DNA of 64,000 bases, taken from assembly GCA_011634665.1 (NCBI GenBank), contig WAEK01000011.1:1025001-1089000 (forward strand), read 5' to 3'. Of the stretch, positions 1-9,831 are shown piece by piece. A model generated the notes under the pieces. The model had not been told where the DNA came from and did no database searches. It was given only the letters and a program-made list of their open reading frames with translations. The translations under genes were made by a program, and so were the position numbers. This DNA is from Mortierella sp. BCC40632 (Eukaryota > Mortierellomycota > Mortierellomycetes > Mortierellales > Mortierellaceae). Within the stretch, counting starts at the first letter, position 1. Every line of letters starts with the position of its first letter.

Positions 1-2280
1 TTGGATTAAATATTTCCGAATAGAGTTGAACAACCCCTATCCCCCAGTCTATCACAGTTACCATGCTCGACCTTTCAAGGAGACCATCCCCGCACCAATC
101 ACTCTCGTCCACCGCGCTCAAAACTCTCCCCCAACCGCCTCACGTAAAAAAATTGCTATCACCCCTGCCTCCTCTACAACAATGCAGCTCTCCCCTAGCA
201 CTTCTTTTCAGCCTCTGACAACGCCGCCGTCTCTTCTTTTACCTACCCTCTTTCATTCTCAATGTAATTGAAATACTTTTAATCGCAACTAATTGTCTCA
301 GTTATTAAAGTCACCCCTAGCCCTAGTCCACCACCGCTATCATTTCATTACAGTCCACCCGTCACCGATCTTCCTCGCCTAAAACACCCATTAAATCCTC
401 CACAACCATCTCACGGTCGCGATAAAGATATGCATCCTACTCAACCACTGCCACCCCTACATCTTTCCCCTGCCGGACTGCTTTAATCTCCTATCCTTTT
501 CAATTCTCTTCCTCTTTCTATCTGTTCGCGTACACTCACACTAAGTTGGAATACAAATTATCGCCAATAATATCTCTAAAAATAGTAGACCACCCCTAGC
601 TCCCCCCTCCCCGCCTGCCCAAGTCCTACCCAAGTTCTATGCCCCTCTCACCGTGGCGATCGTGCCCTTGACCACCATTCCTGTCTTCCACACATTGAAT
701 GAATCATTACTACTACATACAGAAGATACACCCTTCACCCCCCTGCCTCCCCTACCATCCTGCATCTCTCACGCACCACTACCATTTCTTCCCTCATCCT
801 ACCGTTTCACATGCACTCGCCAATAGATGATTCGCATTTTTGCTCGAATAGTTTTCGCATCTTAAGTGGAACCCCTATCTCAAACCCTAGCTAATCATTA
901 CCTCGTCCCACCCATCGCAGCGATCGAGCTCAAGCCCATCAACTCTGTCCAATACATTCGGAACGTCTCAACTACTACCTCTTGGGAATGATATTCCCTC
1001 AACCCCTGTTTTCCTTACCACGCCTTATCTCTCCCCAACCACCTCTTTCCAACCACCTTGACCTTTCATCCCATACCCTACTTATTAACTTACACTCGAC
1101 GCAAGTTGAAGCTTGGTTTGCATGAAAAATTTCGCAGCTATTTTAGATGAAGCACCCCTATCCCCTAGCTCGTCGCTTCGACTACAGTCCACTACTCTCC
1201 CAGCGACTACCCCCCCCCACACACACACATACACACACGTCATCACAGTCCTCAACACACAGAACTTCCTCACAACCACTACAGGGTAGAGATTCACTCT
1301 CCACCCCTGCCTCACTTTCGCCCTTACTCCTTTCCCCCACCACCTCCACGCTACCCTCCTCTTCATACCTACTCACTTACGCTCATCGTCAGCTTGAGCG
1401 CCGTTTATCACAAACACGCAAACAATTTTCCAAGAAAGAGATAACAACCCTGCCATAACACATCACCACTGCTCAATACCCCTAACACCTATCAGTATGA
1501 AGTCCTTCTCTTTTAATTGTGCCGCTTACTAAGCTCAAAGCCAACATACTTGCCTTCATTTGTTTGTTGACACAAAGGAATGATAATGACCCCTATCCCC
1601 TACCCCCCAGTGAATCACAGATACCATCCCTCGCTGATATCACCCGTCCACGATCTCTGATCTTCTCCCGCCACCTTCTCATTGTTAGGACATTCGCTTC
1701 ACAGTCATCTTTCCTTCCTTCTTTCTACCCTACCCCCCTCCCCTACCACACCTTTCCTGTTACCGAAAATGTATTCTCTTCTCAGCCTCACTTACACTCA
1801 TCTCAAGATTGATCGCTGTTTGTCACAATCGTTTTCCAAAAAAAAAAAAAAAAAAAAAAAAACCACCTGTCCAAACCCATCCCCCTCCGTCTCCCCCTCC
1901 CAGCATCACTCACAGTCTCAAGCCCACCATCATACCACAACAGCTGCTCAGCAGGCAAGAAGTACCACTATTCGATAACGCCACCCACCATCACTCATCA
2001 CCCTACCTTGTTACACTTCTTCATCTTACGACTAATCGACCTACCCCTGTATGTTTGGGGGCACAAAGTAAACGCATTCCACCCCACCCTCCTCCCACCC
2101 TATTATCCGTCATACCTATCATTGCTGTTTCTGATCACCACCCATGTCCCAACGTTCCTACAGCCACTTCTCCAAAGTAAATTTAGATACAGAAACCCCG
2201 CACATCACTCATTCCTTTTGCCCACCACCCCGACCCCTCTTTCCATTCTGCTTTCTACCTAACAACATCAATTTATTCGT
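1..2280. repeat. Degenerate CT-rich tandem repeat, period about 280 bp
   Basis: The stretch is strongly C/T-rich on the plus strand. Recognisable unit starts of the form CCCCTATCCCC or CCCCTAGC lie near 33, 316, 593, 871, 1155, 1590 and 1872, so most steps are 277-286 bp and one is about 435 bp. Each unit opens with a C-rich block followed by ACAGT-like and CCACC words. It ends with a CTTACACTCA-like word, then AAGTTGAA and a TTTTCCAA-like A/T patch. Units are clearly diverged. Open frames here are low-complexity Pro/Ser/Thr/Leu strings with no domain, and I treat them as by-products. The array continues off the left edge. One unit carries a poly(A) run near 1840-1862 and another a short AC microsatellite (1209-1238). 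Nature (satellite, subtelomeric or other) is unknown. Confidence 0.7.
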
Positions 2281-3865
2281 ATCATCTGTTGGAGCGAAGT
2301 CTTGAAGGGACATCAGGCAGGTGGAAAAAGAGAATAGGGAAAGATATAAGGTAGGTGGAAGAAATAAGAAGGGAGAGAGTTAAGGAGATGACTGACTGTT
2401 CAAAATCATTTCCCTGAAATAATTGTGACCTACAGCCTTTCTCCCCTCCCCCCTACCCACAAAGGCCGATAACCGACTGATCTTTTTCAAATAAAGAGTG
2501 CCAAAGACCCATAAGGCACCAGAAGTAAGATCCTGGTACCCATGGTCCCACTGGCTCTCAAGGAACCGCCCTCTTTATTTCAAAAAAATTCAAAGGTGAC
2601 TGGGAAAAAGAAAAAGTGGCTTTCGTAAATCACGGCACTAACACCAAGATCCTTTAAGTAATAGAGAGAAGCCAGCCATTCCTCTAGCCCCTTACCTTGG
2701 TCTGCGGTCGAGTCTCTGTCCTCGAAGGAGAAAAATCTAAAGGCTCAATCGGGAACCGTTAGGCATCTGCCAAAAATGATAGGTTTGCTTCACGAGTCTG
2801 AGACTTTGGCTACTCACTGTTGGCGTGGAATTTGAAAGAACTAGAAAAAAAAACGATAGGCCAAGGCCTGGCAAATGTCCAAAATGAGAGATCGAAATCT
2901 GGGGCTAATGTGGTAGGCAGTGGCTGTTGTTGACTTCAGGCCCGGCCATTCCTCTCCAAGTTAAAGAATGGCGCAAGTGCTCTCCTTGACTTCTCATTCA
3001 TGGGATAGAGGTTTTCAAATGTAAGCCAGCCTTTCCTCTTGCCCCTTACCTTGGTCCGCGGTCGAGTCTCTGTCCTGCCGCGTAGAGTCTAAGGACAGAT
3101 GCTTCTAATCAATAACTACTCTTCTTTTCTATCATAGAAATACGGACCAAGTGAAGGCGTACTGAAGACTTACAAAGGACAGGTACGGAAGACTACAAAA
3201 GGGACTGGGAGATAGCGACAACTACGAGGGGATTGCCTTCGACTCTAACTATTCTATGAATGCATAAAGGGAGGGCGGAGATAGCTATCAATAAACGGGA
3301 TCTTGAGGCATGAATCCAATGCGGATCAAACTGGGATGGGTCCGTAAAGTCCTCGCATATTGATCAAAGGAATCTTGCAAGAATAGCCACCGAAGGAGAG
3401 CCATTCAGGGAGCAGTCTTCGTCCGATCTTTTACTTTTCACCGAGTCTCATACTTACAGCTGGGGTAGCACCGTTAATGGGAAATGGCTCTTGAGTCCTG
3501 CCTTTTCTTTCAAAAGGAATCGAGGAGTCAATCTGCAGATCTGTTCAGGGTAGCTGGAGATGAGGACTGATTTAGTATGGGAGAGTGAAAAGATAATAGA
3601 TCATGATCTTGATCGAGGTCTTGGGCTCGGTCAATACCTTGGGGACAGCGCGACAGGGACAGTTGCTAAAGCAAATGGACTTGAGGGACAGAGGAAAGAA
3701 AGCTGACTTTATTACAGGGGGAGGGAAGGCTACTTTTATATCCCCTAGCCTGGAAGACTAGGGATCGTAAGTAGCCCCTCTTCATCATTTCTTTACCCCA
3801 ATCCACCGCGCTCATCGTTGTCCATCTCTTTCCTCTCCCAGTGTTCTCATCATTGCCTTCGCTTT

Positions 3866-3901
<36 letters not shown>

Positions 3902-4200
3902 GTCATCAACCGTCTAGGCTATCTAGTATATGAAATACTCTTTTCCCAATTTAGACATGCCATCCTTTTATTTCACAGATAGAAAACGCTCTTGTCATTA
4001 TGCGACCTGGCTCTTGTCCTTAGTGTGAGGTTGCGTCCTGCACCGAGTCCAAAAGTTGGTTGCGACGAGTGTGGTTCTATTGGCACCGGTCATGGAAGTG
4101 CTCATTAGCGTCATGGGGCGGCCTTTAGGATGGATGCCTCCCTTCTTCACCCTCTGTTGAAATAATCAATGATCATTTTGAACCTTCGTGACAAACCATG
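2281..4200. other. Intergenic region without recognisable gene
   Basis: I see no convincing gene. The start is purine-rich. A 55-bp segment occurs twice (2671-2726 and 3023-3079). A (TC)n run lies at about 3870-3899. The remainder is moderately complex unique-looking sequence with no long open frame on either strand. Confidence 0.5.
2671..3079. repeat. Pair of about 55-bp direct repeats, ~352 bp apart
   Basis: The segments at 2671-2726 and 3023-3079 share the core CCCCTTACCTTGGTC followed by a CGGTCGAGTCTCTGTCCT block with a few substitutions. The spacer between them is not obviously repeated. Confidence 0.75.
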
Positions 4201-4214
4201 GTCTGAGGTAACAT

Positions 4215-6429
4215 ATGCATAAGCTAATTCTCATCCCTTACCTTTGCTTGCTTATTTACAGTCGTTCTCGTCAAACAACAATCAAGATCATATCCTCAAT
4301 ACATGTGGACACCAGGGCCCCAGCGCCAACTAAAGCACTCACTCCAGACGAACATCTGCACTGGGCCATGAAATATAACGGAGATGAGCATGTAACGTTC
4401 CCAAAATTTGTCATTCAATTCAAATATTACAACAGCACGCATATCGTTGTCTGTTAGACAGCGGCAAAATCAAGCAACAAAGGCTAAAAAAAAATACGAA
4501 AGGAATATGAGCAATTCAAAGGGAACATGGATGACCTGTTCTGGTCTAAACGACTAAAGGACAAGAGCACTGCAGGAGGCAAGTCTCAAGCAAGTGAACT
4601 CAAACATTCGGCAACACTTCAACAGACATGAACCCAAGTTGGATGATAAAAACAAAAGAGCGGCAGCAATAGAAGTTTATAAGAACGACCTATTTCACCA
4701 GGCGGAATACAGTGAGAAGGATGACAGTAATGACGATGGTGATGAAGTAGCCTTGGTTAACTTCAAGGCAAGGACATCCGGTAGGTAGTATTGTTTTGAC
4801 TTTACTTTCCCTGACTACTCTTGTCTCTACTAGGCATTTTTTCTGTCTGTTCTCATCAATGATGAATTGCATTTCGAATCCTCCATGAGCCAATCACCAC
4901 TTATATACTACTACTAAGTACGGATATTCCTCAATTACGCTCTACTAGATAACCGGAAGCGTCCACACGATGCCCTCGGCGATGACGGTGATAGCGTAGG
5001 GAATTAACAAGTCACAATGAGGTAAGCCCACAAGAATACAGATCAAGCGGAGGAAGCGACAGTTGACTCAGTTGAGGATAAAGCTTCGGATAAAGTTGAG
5101 ACTTCCTCTCAAGTGGTCAACCAGCGCCAACCGAAGAGAGCTAAGAAAGCTGATGAACGTCAATCCAAGAAGACCAGCTCATCGTCTATGACAGGCTGTG
5201 CGAAGGAAGCATGCGCTGCTAACACACTAAATCCCGGAACACCAAGCATCTCAGAGACCGAGGACGAGTCAGGAACAGGATGACGTCGAGGAGCTGATCA
5301 AGATGATCAAACGGGTTGACTATAATTCCTGCAGCGAAGTAAGTTTCATTGCTGTTCTCCTCTTGATCTTGATAACTCAGACATTAATACATGGCGTTTG
5401 GGTGAAAACAGTGGACCGTTGGCGACAACAAATGCATCCCTTGCCTTGCTGGCAGATACCAACAGGAAGCCATCGCTGCACTAAGACGAAAGGAATTGAA
5501 AAAATCGCAATCAGCGGATTACATGTAGAAGGCTACAGTGTTCTTTGTTTGCCAAGCGAGTCCATTGTTTTTTGTAACTGACGTTGTTTGTTACGTCCAC
5601 AGGATTTTGATAGGAGTGTTCGCTCCCTTCAACTGCACCCCACTCATGACCTTCGTATTTGGTTCGCGTAACCTTGACTCCATCAAGCAAACGTTAGAGT
5701 TGAATATGGACATGTTTGATGACAATGACACTGCAGTACTTTCTGCAGTTCGCGTAAGTGTGCAGCTGATCCAAGACATCAATGCTAACACGTGTGAGTC
5801 AAGTAATGCTTTCTGACAATATTCGCGGATCTTTTTCTTCTCAGTTGAAGATGAATAGGAGAGAAGAGAAGGCACTGGATGAACTATCGTCAGTCAAAGA
5901 CAGGAGAATTAGGAACATGTACGAGCATCTGTAAGCTCACATTGATAAATGTCTCATCCTCAGTACCGCTATGACTACCTCTTCTAATGTCCACGCTACG
6001 ATTGTTCTGATAAGTTAAAACTTGTTATAGGATCATCAACCTTCCTAGGCGAGAGGACCCTCCAGACGCTGAGGAGACACTGGCGACCAACTTTATCTCA
6101 CCTATACTGCGTGCATTTGTTCAAAATACAGACGCTGGACTTGTTACACACTTGTAAGTTCGATGTGTTCGATGCTTTCAGTAGTGATTGATGTCATTCT
6201 TATGAAGATCTTGTATTTGACCTCTTAGCCCCAACACCTACTCCAAAGTCCAGAAGCAGGAAGGCGTAGTGCCTGACCGCCCCGACTTCAAACTGACGCT
6301 TAATAGAGTGGAAGCATCGTATGACGAGGTGACCAGGTATCAACAAAGAGCCGACAAGGGTAAAAACGGCTTTGACTTGTCGCAATTGGCCAGATTTGGA
6401 AAGTTCATTCTCGACCGGGGGGTACATCT
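4215..6429 (+). pseudogene. 5' part of decayed multi-exon gene, split by Harbinger insertion
   Basis: A chain of exon-like blocks is separated by short introns with good splice signals. Examples are donors at about 5340 (GTAAGT), 5756, 5935 and 6156 and acceptors at about 5412, 5602, 5844, 6031 and 6228. The last blocks read through a sequence around SPILRAFVQN, then FPNTYSKVQ and RPDFKLTLNR, and reach GKFILDRGVHL at the Harbinger border. I recall this pattern from an expanded, uncharacterised protein family in Mortierella-like fungi; that link is from memory. A block near 5412 (WTVGDKCIPC) faintly resembles a Tudor fold. The 5' region (4215-5290) needs several frame changes, for example at an A9 run near 4490 and near 5270, so the gene is probably dead even without the transposon. 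Its 3' part resumes at 9592. Function unknown. Confidence 0.55.
6427..6429. repeat. Candidate left target-site duplication (TCT)
   Basis: Matches TCT at 9592-9594. It was inferred because fusing the flanks over one TCT gives a continuous host frame (V-H-L-V-P-L). Confidence 0.55.
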
Positions 6430-6434
6430 CTGTA

Positions 6435-6443
6435 GGGTATTCA
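6435..6443. repeat. Left terminal inverted repeat of Harbinger element
   Basis: GGGTATTCA pairs with TGACTACCC at 9582-9590 with one mismatch. The repeats are very short, and no longer inverted match is visible. Confidence 0.5.
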
Positions 6444-6600
6444 TCGTCACAATTTTCGAAAATGCGAAACCCGAATTAGGAAAGTAAAAAAATGTGACTT
6501 TCAAAAGTATGCCTCGCATTTCTTTTTTGTTCCCACATTGCAACACCCCGCTCCATATTCCCTCACATTCATCACTTTTTACCCCACATTGCTTTAACAA

Positions 6601-7845
6601 ATGCCAAGAACATCTCTGCGTTCTGACCAACTGGACACAGCGCTGACTCTGTTTGCGCTGGCAGTCGTTTCTACTGTGCTCTATGCACTAAGAGGCCGGG
6701 ATCCCAATCCTATGTTGACACTGACAGAAAATCTGGGTCGAGCGTATGAGGATGCTGCCAGTGCTCGGTACTTGGAGCCTCGCACCCGTATTCCTGTTTC
6801 TACAGATTGGAGACTTCGGGTGCTTGAAGAGTACAGAGATCAAGAATTTCTTGTTTTCATGCGCATGACAAAGGCCCAATTCAACACCTTGATAGATCTT
6901 ATCAAGGACCATCCTGTCTTTGTCTCGAAAGGAAACAAGCCTCAAGAACCTGTTCGCGATCAGCTGAAAACATGCCTTTATCGTCTCGGAGCAAAGGCAG
7001 AATCTATTGACCGCACAGCTGCCGCGATGGGTATCTCCAAAGGGTCAGCACAAAACTATTTCTGGAGGTGCATCGAGGCCATTTGCTCCCTTGCCCCAAG
7101 GTTCATCCAGTGGCCAGATGCCAACAGACGACGAGAGATCAAAGCATGGACCGAAGAGGCATATGGTCTTCCACAAGCTATTGGCGCTATTGACGGAGTT
7201 CACTTTCCATACGACAAAGCTCCAAACCTCGAGCCCGCTGCGTGGAATACATACAAGTGTCGGTACGCTGTGAGTGCCACTGCAGTCTGCGATCACGAAA
7301 AGTTCTTTACATTTTTTGACGCAGGGTTTGTCGGATCAATGCACGACTCACCAGCATTCAAATGGACGCTTTTGTATCAACGGAGCAATATCTTCTTCAG
7401 GGGAGACGAGTATTTGTTGGCGGACAGTGGGTATGCATTACTCCCAGTAACTATCACACCATTTCGAGAAAAAAAGCAGAATACCAGAGAGCGCCGAACC
7501 TTCAACAGCCGGCATAAGTCAGCTCGGAGTGTGATAGAAAATGCTTTTGGAATGCTCAAAAGCAAATTTAGATCTCTCGAATGTATGGCTGTCGATGTTG
7601 AGAAGGAGACGGATAGAAAGGACGTGAACAACTGGATTTTAGCTTGCGCTACACTCCACAACTTTCTCCTGATGCATCCAGGAAAGTGTCTCGAGGAGAG
7701 ACCGAAAAGTACTTTTAATCGGACCTATTTGAGACGAGCTTCTGTTGAGCTTCCGGTGGATCACAACGAGAAGCGAGATAGATGTGATGGAGATGCAAAG
7801 CGCGAGAAGCTTGTACAATGTGTTGCGAGATACACCCCATACTAA
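6601..7845 (+). CDS. Harbinger-type DDE transposase (HARBI1-like)
   Basis: Intact single-exon 414-aa frame starting at an ATG. It belongs to the PIF/Harbinger nuclease family (DDE superfamily endonuclease), which cuts and pastes its own element. The N-terminal part (about residues 85-180) has the helix-turn-helix-like region seen in the family, including GISKGSAQNYFWR. Catalytic motifs are in order: IDGVH (Asp198), LADSGY (Asp275) and VIENAFG (Glu313). The family block GFVGSMHDSP lies at 242-251 and ACATLHNFLL near the C-terminus. Length is typical. All three acidic residues are present, so the enzyme may be active, but its accessory partner on the opposite strand looks broken. The start could instead be a downstream Met. 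Recent insertion is suggested by the unbroken frame inside a decayed host gene. Confidence 0.9.
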   Translation: MPRTSLRSDQLDTALTLFALAVVSTVLYALRGRDPNPMLTLTENLGRAYEDAASARYLEPRTRIPVSTDWRLRVLEEYRDQEFLVFMRMTKAQFNTLIDLIKDHPVFVSKGNKPQEPVRDQLKTCLYRLGAKAESIDRTAAAMGISKGSAQNYFWRCIEAICSLAPRFIQWPDANRRREIKAWTEEAYGLPQAIGAIDGVHFPYDKAPNLEPAAWNTYKCRYAVSATAVCDHEKFFTFFDAGFVGSMHDSPAFKWTLLYQRSNIFFRGDEYLLADSGYALLPVTITPFREKKQNTRERRTFNSRHKSARSVIENAFGMLKSKFRSLECMAVDVEKETDRKDVNNWILACATLHNFLLMHPGKCLEERPKSTFNRTYLRRASVELPVDHNEKRDRCDGDAKREKLVQCVARYTPY

Positions 7846-7861
7846 AGAGAGTCTTATTCAT

Positions 7862-9329
7862 GAACTACAAGTTTGTCTGTTGCATTTTGCTCTTGAGAAG
7901 CTCATTTTGTAACCTCAAGTCGAAATTCGCTTGTGTTAATTGTTCTATCTTCTTCTCCAGTCTGTCAGTCTTCTCCTCCATCCTGTCAATGGTCCCTTCC
8001 AATCTGCCGATAGTGCTTTTTACGATCTCAACAATAATATTCATCTGGTCAACGTTCCCCGTACCAAGCGTTCTCAGAGCATCAGCTAGATTTGATACTA
8101 CGGCGCCGGTTGCCCCTTGTGCGTCCTTTTTCCTGGACTGCGAAGTAGGCGAAGTAGGAGAACTCATCCTTGCGCTTACTTCCATGTCGTCTTCAGGAGG
8201 TACACTTATCAGGGAGTCCGCTTCACAGCCTAAGTCTATTTGTTACTGAAAAAATGTAACTAACACAGACAGATTAACCAAAATAGCGACATTTGATATG
8301 AGCAAGATGATATTACCTTCGGAAGCATCATCTAGTAGTGTATCCACTGTTTCTAAGGCGCGAGCATTCCATTCTCCCTGATATCGACACTTAGAACCGT
8401 TTCCCACATACTTCCACAGCCTGTCATAAAACGGACATATTTTCTCCGCCTGGTTCTTGAGGCTCAGCCCATCTTTTGAGCCAGATCCTGTCATTGAGAT
8501 TGCTCCATGAGCTTGCCGAACTTTTGTTTAATATACTCTATTGCCCTTCGTGCGTTTTGCTGGTGTAAGAGTGTTTGTCCTGAGAGCCTAACTCTTTCCT
8601 AACATACTCGGCAGCCTCACAATATACGGCGTCAATTCCGCCACTAGATCTTGCGAGCGTGGTATCAGATGAACGAGCAACGTTATCACCAGTAGCCATC
8701 CATGCAACGAGGGCTAGGGTAGAAGGTTTTTCCAAACTCCTGAAAAGACCTTCTGGTTCAACAGATGCGGACAAACCCCTCGATTGTTCGAAAGATCCTT
8801 CTGGCTCAATCGATGCCCGGATACCTCGTAGTCGCGCTTGCAGCTCTAAGTTGTAGCTTGTTGGTTTGGGGCTTGAAGCGACATGGAGTTGTGTTCCATC
8901 TGGTTGCTGATCAACTTCTTGCATCGGTGGTTTGTTCTGCTCCCTAGATTGAGAGAGCCTGAAGATGCGAACTCCAGGAATTGGTGGCGTGCGGGATTTG
9001 GCTACCGAGTTTGTCGATGTTGATGTGCCTGAAGCGAGCAGTGACATGGACAAATCAGATGTGCGTGATCGTTTGCGGGCAAGTGGTTCATCCTCTTGTC
9101 CATCCTCTTGTCCATCCTCTTGTCCATCCTCTTGTCCATCCTCTTGTCCCTTCATTGGTGACATGGAGCCATGCTCTCCGTCATTCGTGTAATGAGGCTG
9201 CTCAGTCCGCGTCCTAACTCTTGCTCGCGACTGAGTTCGAGAAGGAGTAGCATCAGTAACAACAGGGTTGGTAGGATGAACGACTTTTCCGCTTCGTAAA
9301 GTGAGTGAGTATTTAGATCTGGGTGCCAT
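7862..9329 (-). pseudogene. Harbinger accessory gene (Myb/SANT-like partner), frame-broken
   Basis: Three coding-like blocks run on the minus strand. Block 1 (9329 to about 8538) starts MAPRSKYSLTL and is rich in Ser, Arg and acidic residues. It carries five tandem GQED units (12-bp DNA repeat). Block 2 (about 8494-8320) contains YDRLWKYVG and ALETVDTLLDD, resembling the DNA-binding accessory protein of Harbinger elements. A donor at about 8319 and acceptor at about 8247 bracket an intron. Block 3 (8185-7865) is a coiled coil (about residues 55-105, with leucine/isoleucine heptads) ending just after the transposase gene. Blocks 1 and 2 are joined through a stretch readable as ARRAIEYIKQKFGKL in a third frame, so at least one frameshift or an unseen intron lies near 8500-8570. 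Family assignment rests on position and general features. Confidence 0.5.
9092..9152. repeat. 12-bp tandem repeat, five copies
   Basis: TCCTCTTGTCCA is repeated five times without interruption. On the minus strand it encodes repeated GQED units in the accessory gene of the Harbinger element. Confidence 0.9.
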
Positions 9330-9581
9330 GGTGAAAGAAGGTAATAGGAATGCAAACGGTGGGGGATTAGGTCGAGAAAATACTAAATACAGAAGTTTTT
9401 TTTTGTCAGAGTAAACACTTTTTTTTCGTTCCGGTTGTACGAAAAAATGATTGGACCACATTGATTTTGGGACTGTGGGATCCCAAAATCCCAAAATCAA
9501 AACTCTCTAAAATTGGCAAGCGTGCTCCAAAATGGTTGGCTAGGATTTTGTTTGTCACTTTGTTGTTTTGGGATTCGTATT

Positions 9582-9590
9582 TGACTACCC
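9582..9590. repeat. Right terminal inverted repeat of Harbinger element
   Basis: TGACTACCC, inverted match to 6435-6443 with one mismatch. Confidence 0.5.
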
Positions 9591-9591
9591 C

Positions 9592-9831
9592 TCTGGTGCC
9601 TCTATTACAAATCATATATGACCAAGGAGTGGTCTACCGAATGATGGTGCCAGCTCGAAGAGTGATGGTCTTGGCTGAGGTCGGATTGTTCACTATTCCT
9701 CTGTACCTCAACGCTATCGGAAATTTTCGAGTGTCGCTCCCCGTTCTAGAATGGTACAAGATAATATAAAAATGCTGGAGCAGCTGCTGCAATGTTTTGA
9801 ATTGTGATATTAATATTGTCTCTTGAATGGA
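9592..9831 (+). pseudogene. 3' part of the host gene interrupted by Harbinger
   Basis: Directly after the element the frame reads LVPLLQIIYDQGVVYRM, then VMVLAEVGLFTIP and FRVSLPVLEWYK. This continues the domain that broke off at 6429 in the same frame once the element and one TCT are removed. A stop follows EWYKII. A one-base frame change would extend the coding sense through KMLEQLLQCFEL to a stop near 9811. That is either natural decay or a sequencing indel. The block is the C-terminal part of the uncharacterised family described for 4215-6429. Confidence 0.55.

Larger units (their letters stand above)
6430..9591. mobile_element. PIF/Harbinger DNA transposon inserted in a host gene
   Basis: The element carries a plus-strand HARBI1-like transposase and a divergent minus-strand accessory gene, the usual two-gene layout of Harbinger elements. 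Near-terminal inverted repeats are short: GGGTATTCA at 6435-6443 and TGACTACCC at 9582-9590 (one mismatch). Both borders carry TCT (6427-6429 and 9592-9594), and removing the element with one TCT restores the host reading frame exactly. A 3-bp duplication fits the superfamily, although TWA is its usual target. The extra CTGTA outside the left inverted repeat makes the exact left end uncertain by a few bases. Confidence 0.75.

Noticed and set aside
26..2262. Open frames of 60-120 codons in the left CT-rich region
   Set aside because: They translate to Pro/Ser/Thr/Leu low complexity in several frames at once and follow the repeat unit, with no domain or splice logic.
3870..3899. CRISPR-like or other ordered repeat arrays
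   Set aside because: Repeats here and elsewhere are microsatellites or long-period tandem repeats without spacers; CRISPR arrays are not expected in a fungus.
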